The translations under genes and the position numbers were made by a program. DNA of 12,731 nt from the NCBI GenBank assembly GCA_002700865.1, contig PAFB01000065.1, positions 1 to 12,731 on the forward strand, given 5' to 3'. Position 1 is the first letter of the stretch. Every line of letters starts with the position of its first letter. Below, piece after piece: positions 1-7,032 of the stretch. The notes beneath the pieces were generated by a model, which did not search any database, was not told the DNA's origin, and saw only the letters and a program-made list of their open reading frames with translations. The stretch is from Rhodospirillaceae bacterium. GTDB taxonomy: Bacteria; Pseudomonadota; Alphaproteobacteria; UBA7985.

Positions 1-441
1 AACATCGATATCACCCTGCTCCAGAAACTCCATGACCCGCGCCATATTGCCTTCGAGCAACTGGATCGACGCATCGGGAAACTTCTCAGTGATGGCTTCC
101 AGCACGATTGGCAGGAATGAAGGCGCCGCGGTGGCATAGCAACCCAGCCGCACCGACCCCATCACCTCCCCGCCCAGCGAGCTGAGTTCTTCCTCAAACT
201 GCCGAGACTGATAAATAAAACGCCGGATCAGCACCATCGCTTCGCGGCCAGTGGCGGTTGCGTGGATGCCTTTGGCCGGGGTGCGGATGAAGACGTCATG
301 GCCCAGGCTGTCTTCGAGCATATTCATCGCAGCCGTAATGGAACTCTGCGAAATATTCATTTCCGCAGCGGCCTTGGTGATCGACCCTGTTCGATCGGTG
401 GCTTCGACATAGCGAAGCTGTTTAAGAGTCAAACTGCGCAT
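1..441 (-). CDS. LysR-family transcriptional regulator, N-terminal part (cut by window edge)
   Basis: The reverse strand reads from an ATG at 441 without a stop to base 1, giving 147 codons of a protein that usually has about 300. Residues about 4-62 form the LysR winged helix-turn-helix: it begins LTLKQLRYVEATDRTGSITK and continues with AAAEMNISQSSITAAMNMLE. From about residue 90 (GSVRLGCYATAAPSFLP) the effector-binding domain starts, ending in the window at EFLEQGDIDV. A GAAGGA ribosome binding site lies a few bases upstream of the ATG. The gene diverges from the amidohydrolase at 539 across a 97-bp spacer, the usual arrangement for a LysR regulator of its neighbour, so it probably controls the amidohydrolase and GTPase genes in response to their substrate or product. 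The effector cannot be told because most of the binding domain is outside the window. Confidence 0.9.
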   Translation of the reverse strand, partial: MRSLTLKQLRYVEATDRTGSITKAAAEMNISQSSITAAMNMLEDSLGHDVFIRTPAKGIHATATGREAMVLIRRFIYQSRQFEEELSSLGGEVMGSVRLGCYATAAPSFLPIVLEAITEKFPDASIQLLEGNMARVMEFLEQGDIDV

Positions 442-456
442 GCTTCATCCTTCAAT

Positions 457-490
457 AAAATAGAGCTTCTACCTCTGTTAAATCTATTTT
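457..490. promoter_or_regulatory. Inverted repeat in the LysR/amidohydrolase divergent spacer
   Basis: AAAATAGA at 457-464 is matched exactly by its reverse complement TCTATTTT at 483-490, with 18 nt between them. A smaller dyad TAGA-gct-TCTA (461-471) overlaps the left arm. The site sits between the divergent LysR gene and the amidohydrolase, where LysR proteins normally bind. The 8-bp match is seen in the sequence; that it is an operator is inference, since AT-rich spacers produce such repeats by chance. Confidence 0.4.
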
Positions 491-538
491 TCCAAGCAAG
501 TGAACAGTCTTAATCTGAAAACGGTAAAGGAGACTGTC

Positions 539-2182
539 ATGACAGCGACGAAGATATTTTCTGCACGAAAAATCATCACGATGAACCCAAACCAGCCGGT
601 CGTCAGTCACGTTGCTGTTCGGGACGGGCGAATTTTGGGCGCAGGCTCGCTCGCTGATTTGGAGGGTTGGGGCGATTACGAACTCGATACCCGCTTCGCC
701 GACAAAGTCCTGATGCCCGGCATGATCGAAGGCCATGCCCACACCATGGAAGGCACGCTTTGGCGTAATGTGTACGTCGGGTGGTTCGACCGGACTGATC
801 CCGATGGCAAGACTTGGTCCGGGGCAAAGACGCTTGAAGACATTCTCGCCCGGCTGAGCGAGGCTGAAGCCAAGCTCGGCGACCCCAATGAGCCGCTTTC
901 CGGATGGTCGCTCGATCCGATTTATATGGATAATCAACGCGTCTCCCGCCAAGACCTCGACAGCGTGTCAGCCACCCGACCGATTGGGGTGCTGCACGCC
1001 TCCGGCCACATTCTCAACGTCAATTCCAAAGCTCTGGAGCTGGCTGGCCTGCTCAAACCCGGCGTGAATCACCCCGGTATTCCGCTTGGTGCCGATGGCT
1101 TACCAACAGGCGAGTTGTACGGCCCCGACGCCATGACCCCTGTTGGTGTCCACGTTGGCTATGACCGCGCGATGACCGACTGCGACGAACGCGGACTGCT
1201 TGATTATGCCAAGCTGTGTGTGCGCGCTGGCGTGACGACCTCGACCGACCTTGCAGCACGCCTGACAGAAGAAAGCGTCTCGATGATGCTGGACGTTACC
1301 GCGCGCACCGGCTTTCCGCTGCGCGTTGTGCCGCTGCGGGTGTTCTTTGGCCTGACAGCGCAAGAGTGCGTGTCCTACGTGCTGGAACTGAAGGAAAAAT
1401 CAACGGACTTGCTGCGTCTTGGTCGGATCAAGGCGGTTGCGGATGGCTCAATTCAAGGCTTTTCGGCGCGCATGCGCTGGCCGGGGTATTACAACGGCGC
1501 ACCCAATGGCCTGTGGTACACGCCACCCGAACACCTTTCCGAGCTGTATTCGCTCGCGCTTGCAGCAGGCGTGCAGGTGCACACGCACACCAACGGCGAT
1601 CAAGCCACTCAAATGGCGCTCGATGTGTTCGAAAACGCTGTCCGCGACACCCCGAGCCCGGACCACCGCTACACCATTCAACACTGCCAACTCGCCGACG
1701 CCGCGCAATTCGCCAAAATGGGAAAGCTGGGCATGTGCGTGAACCTGTTTGCCAACCACCACTATTACTGGGGGGATGAGCATTACCGGCTGACTGTTGG
1801 CCCTGAGCGCGCTGAGCGGATGAATGCCACACGGACCGCTCTGGCAGCCAATGTCCCAATGGCCATACACTCCGACGCGCCGGTCACGCCACTGGGGCCG
1901 CTGTTCACCGCCTGGGCCGCCGTTAACCGCATCACAGCCTCAGGCCGGACACAGGGCGAAGGCGAGAAAATCAGCGTCGATCAGGCGCTCTACGCCATTA
2001 CGATGGGCGCGGCTTACACCCTTCATCTCGACGGCGAGTTGGGCTCCATCGAAGTCGGCAAGCGCGCTGACTTCGCGGTCGTCGAAGACGACCCCACCGC
2101 CGTCGATGCCATGGCGCTCAAGGATGTTCCGGTCTGGGGTACTGTACAGGGCGGGCGCATTTTCCCGACTTCCGAGCTCTAG
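539..2182 (+). CDS. Amidohydrolase family 3 protein (YtcJ-like metal-dependent hydrolase)
   Basis: A 547-residue metal-dependent hydrolase of the YtcJ/N-substituted formamide deformylase type, about normal length. Visible signature residues: the HxH metal motif EGHAHTMEG (H66, H68), K298 and D302 in the KAVADGS strand, H348 and H350 in VHTHTNGDQ, H382 in IQHCQLAD, and D446 in HSDAP; the C-terminus returns to the beta-sandwich (GSIEVGKRADFAVVEDDP). No signal peptide is seen, so it is probably cytoplasmic. The start was set at ATG 539 because AAAGGAGA lies at 526-533 with good spacing; an in-frame GTG at 500 would add 13 residues but has no such site. It diverges from a LysR gene and is followed after 12 nt by a G3E GTPase, which suggests a two-gene operon. 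Members cleave C-N bonds in amides, formamides or cyclic imides; the substrate here is unknown. A link to phenylacetate supply from an amide is only a guess based on position. Confidence 0.88.
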   Translation: MTATKIFSARKIITMNPNQPVVSHVAVRDGRILGAGSLADLEGWGDYELDTRFADKVLMPGMIEGHAHTMEGTLWRNVYVGWFDRTDPDGKTWSGAKTLEDILARLSEAEAKLGDPNEPLSGWSLDPIYMDNQRVSRQDLDSVSATRPIGVLHASGHILNVNSKALELAGLLKPGVNHPGIPLGADGLPTGELYGPDAMTPVGVHVGYDRAMTDCDERGLLDYAKLCVRAGVTTSTDLAARLTEESVSMMLDVTARTGFPLRVVPLRVFFGLTAQECVSYVLELKEKSTDLLRLGRIKAVADGSIQGFSARMRWPGYYNGAPNGLWYTPPEHLSELYSLALAAGVQVHTHTNGDQATQMALDVFENAVRDTPSPDHRYTIQHCQLADAAQFAKMGKLGMCVNLFANHHYYWGDEHYRLTVGPERAERMNATRTALAANVPMAIHSDAPVTPLGPLFTAWAAVNRITASGRTQGEGEKISVDQALYAITMGAAYTLHLDGELGSIEVGKRADFAVVEDDPTAVDAMALKDVPVWGTVQGGRIFPTSEL

Positions 2183-2194
2183 GTCTTAAACGTC

Positions 2195-3142
2195 GTGAAC
2201 CCAGCAAATCCCCCAGCCTCATCCGACACCGCTCCCACCGCGAGCCCCCTACCCATCACGGTTATTGGCGGCTATCTGGGCGCGGGCAAAACCACGCTGG
2301 TTAACCATCTGCTTAGGAATGCTCAGGGGCGCCGGCTGGCTGTTCTGGTGAATGAATTTGGCTCCATCGCCATCGACGAGGACTTGATAGAGGCTGAGGA
2401 AGACGGCCTGATTTCAATCGCTGGCGGGTGCATTTGCTGCTCCTTTGGAAACGATCTGATCGGCGCCATTGAAGACTTGCGCGCGGTCAAACCTGCGCCC
2501 GATCACATCATCGTCGAAACCTCCGGCGTCGCTCTGCCCGGTGCAGTTGTGGCGAGCCTTGCCCTGATGGATCACATCAGGCCCGATGGAATCGTGGTGC
2601 TGGTGGACGGCGAAACCGTGATCAAGCAGTCCCGCGACGATTACATCGGCGACACAATCACCCGTCAGTTGCTGGATGCTGAAATCGTGGTGATCAACAA
2701 GCGCGACCTGATCAGTGACAGCACGGCGGCCACCCTTACCAGCGCCCTGACAGACCTCGCCCCCAGTGCCGTGCAAATAGAAGCGTCCTTTGGCACGGTG
2801 CCGTTGAACGCTGTTCTGGGCGCTGTGGCAGTACCGGCGCAAGGCAGCGTGGCCAGCGGGGGGCACTCGGACGGACTGTTCGAGAGCATCGCCTTCACCC
2901 CCGATCATCCGCATGATGTTCCTGCCCTTGCTGAACAACTGGCGACCGGACCGCTGGGCGTGGTTCGGGCGAAGGGATACATTGCGGGCAAAGACGGCGA
3001 TATCTGGTTGTTGCAAACCGTGGGCAAACGCTGGCAGGCCGAGCGGCTGGATCATCACCCGACAACCCAACTCGTCTGTATCGGTCCCAAGGGTCAGCTC
3101 GCGACCGACGAAATCCGGTCGCTGGTGCAACCGACACTCTAG
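2195..3142 (+). CDS. G3E-family (CobW/COG0523) GTPase, putative metallochaperone
   Basis: A 315-residue P-loop GTPase of the CobW/COG0523 group. Walker A is GGYLGAGKTT (residues 25-34), followed by the group's hallmark metal-binding motif GGCICC (77-82), the switch-like ETSG (108-111) and the guanine-specificity motif NKRD (168-171). The C-terminal CobW_C domain is visible in GPLGVVRAKGYIAG and WLLQTVGKRW. The central linker has no long histidine stretch. Family members use GTP hydrolysis to deliver zinc, cobalt, nickel or iron to a client enzyme; the CxCC motif is a metal-ligand site. The only usable start is a GTG at 2195, 12 nt after the amidohydrolase stop and with a weak ribosome binding site, so translation is probably coupled to that gene. 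The amidohydrolase, itself a metalloenzyme, is the obvious candidate client, but this is inferred from adjacency. The specific metal cannot be read from the sequence. Confidence 0.9.
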   Translation: MNPANPPASSDTAPTASPLPITVIGGYLGAGKTTLVNHLLRNAQGRRLAVLVNEFGSIAIDEDLIEAEEDGLISIAGGCICCSFGNDLIGAIEDLRAVKPAPDHIIVETSGVALPGAVVASLALMDHIRPDGIVVLVDGETVIKQSRDDYIGDTITRQLLDAEIVVINKRDLISDSTAATLTSALTDLAPSAVQIEASFGTVPLNAVLGAVAVPAQGSVASGGHSDGLFESIAFTPDHPHDVPALAEQLATGPLGVVRAKGYIAGKDGDIWLLQTVGKRWQAERLDHHPTTQLVCIGPKGQLATDEIRSLVQPTL

Positions 3143-3163
3143 TGCGATCAAGCGCCCTCTAAT

Positions 3164-3203
3164 ATGTTACCGAATTTTCCTTTTTGGACTTTTCTTGTAA
3201 CAT
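3164..3203. promoter_or_regulatory. Widely spaced inverted repeat upstream of paaA (candidate operator)
   Basis: ATGTTAC (3164-3170) and its exact reverse complement GTAACAT (3197-3203) are separated by 26 nt of T-rich DNA, so the arms lie 33 bp apart centre to centre, roughly three helical turns on one face. The repeat ends 5 bp before the -35 box of the predicted paaA promoter. It differs from the ACCGACC/GGTAGGT palindrome between paaI and paaZ, so it may be bound by a different protein, for example the PaaX-family regulator. Binding is inferred. Confidence 0.4.
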
Positions 3204-3208
3204 TTCCC

Positions 3209-3237
3209 TTGCCAGTTCACGCCCTAAACCGCATAAA
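3209..3237 (+). promoter_or_regulatory. Predicted sigma-70 promoter of paaABCDE
   Basis: A -35 box TTGCCA (3209-3214, five of six to TTGACA) is followed after exactly 17 nt by CATAAA (3232-3237, four of six to TATAAT). Transcription would start near 3244, giving a leader of about 30 nt before the paaA ATG. The 131-bp gap between the GTPase and paaA, and its low GC content compared with the genes, support a promoter here. Boxes were found by eye. Confidence 0.45.
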
Positions 3238-3273
3238 TGGGGCCTGAGACAAGGATCGACCGAGAGTCCCGCC

Positions 3274-4260
3274 ATGTACGCACAATTGATCAAAGCCGAC
3301 ACCTCGCAGCGAGAGGAAGACGCCGCCCGCACCCAAGCGTTTCAACGTCGGATCGATGCGGGTGAGAAAATCGAGCCCAAAGACTGGATGCCCGAAGGCT
3401 ATCGGCGCACCCTGATCCGGCAAATCGGTCAGCACGCGCACTCAGAGATTGTCGGTCAACTGCCCGAAGGCAACTGGATCTCACGCGCGCCAACACTGGA
3501 GCGGAAAACCATCCTGCTGGCCAAGGTGCAGGACGAGGCCGGGCATGGCCTCTACCTCTACTGCGCGGCAGAAACCTTGGGCGTTTCTCGGGATGAAATG
3601 ACCGAAATGCTGCTCGATGAGCGGATGAAGTATTCCTCAATCTTCAACTACCCGACGCTGACTTGGGCGGATATGGGCGCGGTTGGCTGGCTGGTCGATG
3701 GTGCAGCGATCATGAATCAGGTGCCGCTGCAACGAACATCATACGGCCCTTATGCTCGCGCGATGATCCGCATTTGTAAGGAAGAAAGCTTCCACCAGCG
3801 CCAGGGCTTCGACATCATGAACCAGCTTGCCAAGGGCACGCCGGCCCAAAAGACGATGGCCCAAAACGCACTGGACAGATTTTGGTATCCGGCGCTGATG
3901 ATGTTTGGCCCACCAGACAGCGACAGCGTTCATTCCGAGCAGAATATGGCGTGGAAGATCAAGATGAATGGCAACGACGAACTGCGTCAAAAGTTCGTCG
4001 ATCTGACGGTGCCGCAGGCTGAATACCTCGGACTGACCATTCCCGACGAGACCCTGCAATGGAACGAAGAAAAGGGCGGCTACGACTTTGCAGGCCCGGA
4101 CTGGGGTGAGTTCTTTGACGTGATCAAGGGCAACGGCCCCTGCAACAAAGAGCGGCTGGAAGCCCGACGGAAAGCTTGGGAGGACGGTGCTTGGGTCCGG
4201 GACGGTCTGTTGGCTCATGCAAAAAAGAAAGCCCGGCGCGCTGCTCAAGAGGCCGCTTAA
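3274..4260 (+). CDS. paaA: 1,2-phenylacetyl-CoA epoxidase, catalytic subunit PaaA
   Basis: The diiron oxygenase subunit that converts phenylacetyl-CoA to the 1,2-epoxide inside the PaaABCE complex. The 328-residue protein starts at ATG 3274 (MYAQLIKAD) with a GAGAG element at 3262-3266; an in-frame ATG at 3184 would add 30 unrelated residues that overlap the promoter, so it is rejected. The ferritin-like diiron ligands are recognisable: E58 (HAHSEIVG), E88 and H91 in DEAGH, and E171 and H174 in EESFH. The C-terminus ends in a basic KKKARR tail. The TAA stop abuts the paaB ATG directly. Length is slightly above the about 309 residues of the E. coli protein, mostly at the N-terminus. It is the first gene of paaABCDE. 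Recognition is unambiguous from the conserved motifs and gene order. Confidence 0.97.
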   Translation: MYAQLIKADTSQREEDAARTQAFQRRIDAGEKIEPKDWMPEGYRRTLIRQIGQHAHSEIVGQLPEGNWISRAPTLERKTILLAKVQDEAGHGLYLYCAAETLGVSRDEMTEMLLDERMKYSSIFNYPTLTWADMGAVGWLVDGAAIMNQVPLQRTSYGPYARAMIRICKEESFHQRQGFDIMNQLAKGTPAQKTMAQNALDRFWYPALMMFGPPDSDSVHSEQNMAWKIKMNGNDELRQKFVDLTVPQAEYLGLTIPDETLQWNEEKGGYDFAGPDWGEFFDVIKGNGPCNKERLEARRKAWEDGAWVRDGLLAHAKKKARRAAQEAA

Positions 4261-4626
4261 ATGACCTCGCCAAAAGACGACAGCAGCAGCACAAACCCGC
4301 AAGCCCCCCAACCTGTCAATCAGCTCGCCAATCAGCCCACCAGTCAGAACGAATGGCCGCTGTGGGAAGTATTCATTCGGGGACAGCATGGCATGAGCCA
4401 CCGGCACTTCGGCTCGCTGCATGCAGCCAACGCCGAAATGGCAATCAAAAACGCCCGTGACGTCTACACCCGCCGCAACGAAGGCGTCAGTATCTGGGTG
4501 GTGCAGGCCAATGACATCACGGCGTCGTCACCATCGGACAAAGGCCCCCTTTACGAGCCTGCCGAAGACAAAGTCTATCGCCATCCCAGCTTCTACAAAA
4601 TCCCTGACGATATCGGGGCCATGTGA
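4261..4626 (+). CDS. paaB: 1,2-phenylacetyl-CoA epoxidase subunit PaaB, with N-terminal extension
   Basis: A small subunit of the PaaABCE epoxidase, thought to bridge PaaAC units in the complex. The core, from residue 32 (WPLWEVFIRGQHGMSHRHFG) to the end (YRHPSFYKIPDDIGAM), is a clear match to PaaB. At 121 residues it is about 26 longer than E. coli PaaB (95). The extra N-terminus (about residues 1-30) is a low-complexity S/N/Q/P-rich stretch with Q-x-x-NQ-like repeats. No in-frame ATG or obvious alternative start lies nearer the core, and ATG 4261 follows the paaA stop without a gap, so the extension is likely to be translated. Its stop overlaps the paaC start. The extension is predicted to be disordered; its role is unknown. 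Confidence 0.96.
   Translation: MTSPKDDSSSTNPQAPQPVNQLANQPTSQNEWPLWEVFIRGQHGMSHRHFGSLHAANAEMAIKNARDVYTRRNEGVSIWVVQANDITASSPSDKGPLYEPAEDKVYRHPSFYKIPDDIGAM
4312..4349 (+). repeat. Degenerate short repeat within the paaB N-terminal extension
   Basis: The codons for residues about 18-30 contain near-copies of a CAATCAG-like unit (caatcag, caatcag, cagtcag), giving the peptide series VNQ, ANQ, TSQ. This suggests slippage-driven growth of the extension. The repeat is too degenerate and short to call a formal tandem repeat. Confidence 0.35.
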
Positions 4627-5393
4627 TGACCGCGAGCACGGAGAACGCGCTGTTCCAGTGTCTGCTGCGGCTGGGTGACAACACGCTGATCCTCGGCCAT
4701 CGGCTGGGCGAGTGGTGCGGGCACGCGCCCGCGCTGGAGGAAGACATCGCGCTGGCAAACACGGCGCTCGATTTGATGGGGCAAACGCGGCACTGGCTGA
4801 CCCTCGCCGGGACCATTGAGGGCCAGGGGCGAAGCGAAGACGACCTTGCCATGCTGCGCGACGTCTGGGACTTTCGCAACGTGCTGCTGGTCGAGCAACC
4901 TAACCGTGATTACGGCCATACGCTGATGCGGCAGTATCTGTTCGATCACTACCATCTGTTGATGCTGCATGGGCTGTGCGACAGCAGCGACAGCCGGCTT
5001 GCTGATATTGCCGCAAAAAGCGTCAAGGAAGTCACTTATCACGCCGAACGCTCGGCTGAGTTGGTGATTGCCCTGGGCGACGGCACTGAGGAAAGCCACC
5101 GCCGCATGCAAGACGCGCTGGACCGGCTGTTTCCTTTTGTGGGTGAGATGTTCGAGACCGATGCCATCGACGAAACCATGGCTCAAAGCGGGATCGCGCC
5201 CTTGCCTTCGTCGCTACGGCCTGCCTTTGACACGCAACTGGATCAGGTTCTCGCCGAAGCCACGTTGAGCAAACCCACCGATGACTTTGCCCATCAGGGC
5301 GGACGAACCGGCTCTCGGCATAGCGAGCATCTGGGTCACTTGCTTTCCAGCATGCAATGGCTCCAACGTGCCTACCCCGGAGCGCAGTGGTAA
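4626..5393 (+). CDS. paaC: 1,2-phenylacetyl-CoA epoxidase subunit PaaC
   Basis: The structural, ferritin-fold partner of PaaA; it forms the PaaAC heterodimer but is not itself the main catalytic diiron site. The 255-residue length matches the family (about 248-255). Recognisable segments are ILGHRLGEWCGHAPALEED near residues 20-40, LANTALDLMGQTRHWL, the FRNVLLVEQPNRDYGHTLMR block, and EVTYHAERSAELVIALGDGT followed by HRRMQDALDRLFPF. The ATG at 4626 overlaps the paaB TGA by one base (TGATG), indicating translational coupling; an in-frame GTG at 4623 would add one residue. The downstream end likewise overlaps paaD (TAATG). Assignment is firm. Confidence 0.96.
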   Translation: MTASTENALFQCLLRLGDNTLILGHRLGEWCGHAPALEEDIALANTALDLMGQTRHWLTLAGTIEGQGRSEDDLAMLRDVWDFRNVLLVEQPNRDYGHTLMRQYLFDHYHLLMLHGLCDSSDSRLADIAAKSVKEVTYHAERSAELVIALGDGTEESHRRMQDALDRLFPFVGEMFETDAIDETMAQSGIAPLPSSLRPAFDTQLDQVLAEATLSKPTDDFAHQGGRTGSRHSEHLGHLLSSMQWLQRAYPGAQW

Positions 5394-5926
5394 TGTCTGG
5401 CCCTTCGTCTTCCTCTACTGGCACAGTTCCTGACACTGGTACTGTTACTGGCACTGATAACACGCGCCCCGACACAGCGACCATCTGGGCGTGGCTTGAT
5501 GACGTGCCCGACCCCGAAATTCCGGTCATTTCCGTGGTTGATCTGGGCATTGTTCGTGACGTGAGCTGGACCGAGGATGAGCGTCTGCTCGTCACTCTGA
5601 CGCCCACCTATTCAGGATGCCCGGCAACAGCGGTCATCGCACTGGATGTTGAAACAGCGCTGAAGCAGCGCGGGGTTGAGGCGGTTGAGCTGCGTACACA
5701 ACTGGCGCCACCATGGACCACCGACTGGCTGAACGACAAGGGGCGCGACCGGTTGCGCGCATACGGGATTGCGCCGCCGAACCCTCAAGGCGGCGTCCCC
5801 GACGCCTGCCCGCACTGCCACTCTACCCGCGTAAGCCGGGTCAGCCAGTTCGGCTCGACCCCCTGCAAGGCGCAGTGGCGCTGTGACAGCTGTCTTGAGC
5901 CTTTCGACTATTTCAAATGCCTGTAA
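5393..5926 (+). CDS. paaD: PaaD, Fe-S/metal maturation factor of the epoxidase (DUF59/MIP18 plus zinc ribbon)
   Basis: A 177-residue accessory protein needed for a functional epoxidase in known systems, probably in iron or Fe-S cluster assembly. The MIP18/DUF59 domain spans about residues 31-105, with DVPDPEIPV (37-45) and YSGCPATA carrying the conserved Cys76. The C-terminal part is a zinc-ribbon-like cysteine cluster: C139 and C142 (CPHC), C158, C164 and C167 (CDSC) and C176. The ATG at 5393 overlaps the paaC TAA, so it is coupled to paaC. The first 30 residues (SSSSTGTVPDTGTVTGT region) are a low-complexity T/G/S-rich stretch, about 15 residues longer than the leader in E. coli PaaD, and are encoded by short DNA repeats at 5417-5454. 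Confidence 0.94.
   Translation: MSGPSSSSTGTVPDTGTVTGTDNTRPDTATIWAWLDDVPDPEIPVISVVDLGIVRDVSWTEDERLLVTLTPTYSGCPATAVIALDVETALKQRGVEAVELRTQLAPPWTTDWLNDKGRDRLRAYGIAPPNPQGGVPDACPHCHSTRVSRVSQFGSTPCKAQWRCDSCLEPFDYFKCL
5417..5454 (+). repeat. Short imperfect direct repeats in the 5' end of paaD
   Basis: ACTGGCAC (5417-5424), ACTGGTAC (5435-5442) and ACTGGCAC (5447-5454) are near-identical units embedded in further GT/AC-rich copies. They encode the TGT, DTGT and TGT units of the disordered PaaD leader. All inter-unit distances are multiples of three (18 and 12), so copy changes would keep the frame. Confidence 0.5.
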
Positions 5927-5946
5927 CCCTTCGGACCTGTTAAGTG

Positions 5947-7020
5947 ATGTCCCGTTTTCACAAGCTGCTTGTCACCGATGTCCGCAAGACCACGCGGGAA
6001 GCGTCCATCGTTTCACTGCAACCCGAGGACGCGGCTCGGTTTGAGTTTGAGTTTGTGCCGGGGCAATACCTGACCTTTCGCCACAGCAGCGACGAAGGCG
6101 AGGAATTGCGCCGGTCTTATTCCCTGTGTTCCGCGCCTGATGAAGGTGTGTTGCAGGTGGGGGTCAAGAAGGTCGAGGGCGGTGTGTTTTCGACCTGGGT
6201 GAACGAGACCCTGAAGCCGGGTATGACCTTGGAAGCCATGCCGCCCATGGGGGGTTTTCATCAGCCTTTCGACACCCCCGCCCCGCGCCAGTTTCTCGCC
6301 TTTGCGGTTGGCTCCGGCATCACCCCGATCCTGTCGATCATGAAGGCCCTGCTCACCGACCAGCCGCAAAACCGCTTCGCGCTGGTTTTCGCCAACCGCT
6401 CAATCAACACCATCATGTTTCGCGATGAACTCGAAGACCTGAAGAACCGTTTTCTGGGTCGCATGAATATCGTGCACATTCTGAAAACCGGCGGCGATGA
6501 TGCTGCGCTGTTCCAAGGGCGTTTGGACCGGGCGAAGTGTGATCAGTTGTTGGCACATTGGATCGATGCGCGCGCCGTCGACCGTGCTTACATCTGCGGC
6601 CCGGAGCCGATGATGCACGATATTGCTGCCAGCTTGCGGGAACAAGGCCTGAACGAGACCCAAATCCGCTTTGAACTCTTCGGCAGCACCCCCAAGCCCC
6701 GCCGCTCCGCCGCCCGCTCTTCCAAAGCCCCAACCACTGACCGCGTGGCCGCGACACTGACACTGGACGGCGCGACCAGCGAGGTCGGCACCACGCGAGA
6801 CATCAGCATTCTCGACACCGCCCTGCAAAACGGTCTGGATGCGCCCTTTGCCTGTAAAGCCGGCGTCTGCTCGACCTGCAAGTGCAAGGTCCTGGCCGGT
6901 GAGGTTGAAATGGTCGCCAATCATGCGCTCGAAGACTATGAGGTGGCAGACGGATATGTCCTGTCGTGCCAAGCCTTTGCCGTCAGCGACGCGGTTTCGG
7001 TCGTGTACGAGGACCACTAG
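5947..7020 (+). CDS. paaE: Phenylacetyl-CoA epoxidase reductase subunit PaaE
   Basis: The NAD(P)H-dependent electron donor of the epoxidase. Three domains are visible in 357 residues: an FAD-binding domain with RSYS (56-59) and GQYLTFRH; an NAD(P)-binding domain with AVGSGITP (120-127) and CGPEPMM (217-223); and a C-terminal plant-type [2Fe-2S] ferredoxin with C303, C308, C311 and C341 (C-x4-C-x2-C-x29-C). A linker of about 20 residues rich in P, R, S and A (about 248-268) joins the last two. The ATG at 5947 is 20 nt after the paaD stop; an in-frame GTG at 5944 would add one residue. It is the last gene of the operon and its stop lies only 12 nt from the end of the convergent tetR gene. Confidence 0.96.
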   Translation: MSRFHKLLVTDVRKTTREASIVSLQPEDAARFEFEFVPGQYLTFRHSSDEGEELRRSYSLCSAPDEGVLQVGVKKVEGGVFSTWVNETLKPGMTLEAMPPMGGFHQPFDTPAPRQFLAFAVGSGITPILSIMKALLTDQPQNRFALVFANRSINTIMFRDELEDLKNRFLGRMNIVHILKTGGDDAALFQGRLDRAKCDQLLAHWIDARAVDRAYICGPEPMMHDIAASLREQGLNETQIRFELFGSTPKPRRSAARSSKAPTTDRVAATLTLDGATSEVGTTRDISILDTALQNGLDAPFACKAGVCSTCKCKVLAGEVEMVANHALEDYEVADGYVLSCQAFAVSDAVSVVYEDH

Positions 7021-7032
7021 GCCGAGGAAGCA

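Noticed and set aside
500..538. GTG 500 as start of the amidohydrolase
   Set aside because: The AAAGGAGA site at 526-533 is correctly spaced only for ATG 539.
2414..3151. Open frame of 245 codons antisense to the G3E GTPase
   Set aside because: No family resemblance and fully explained by the well-supported GTPase gene on the other strand.
3255..3268. TCGACCGAGAGTCC as a second PaaR-type site before paaA
   Set aside because: Only the left half resembles ACCGACC; the right half does not match, so it is not a palindrome.
3184..3273. Upstream in-frame ATG for paaA adding 30 residues
   Set aside because: It overlaps the predicted promoter and encodes residues unrelated to PaaA, while ATG 3274 has a nearby purine-rich site and gives a PaaA-like N-terminus.
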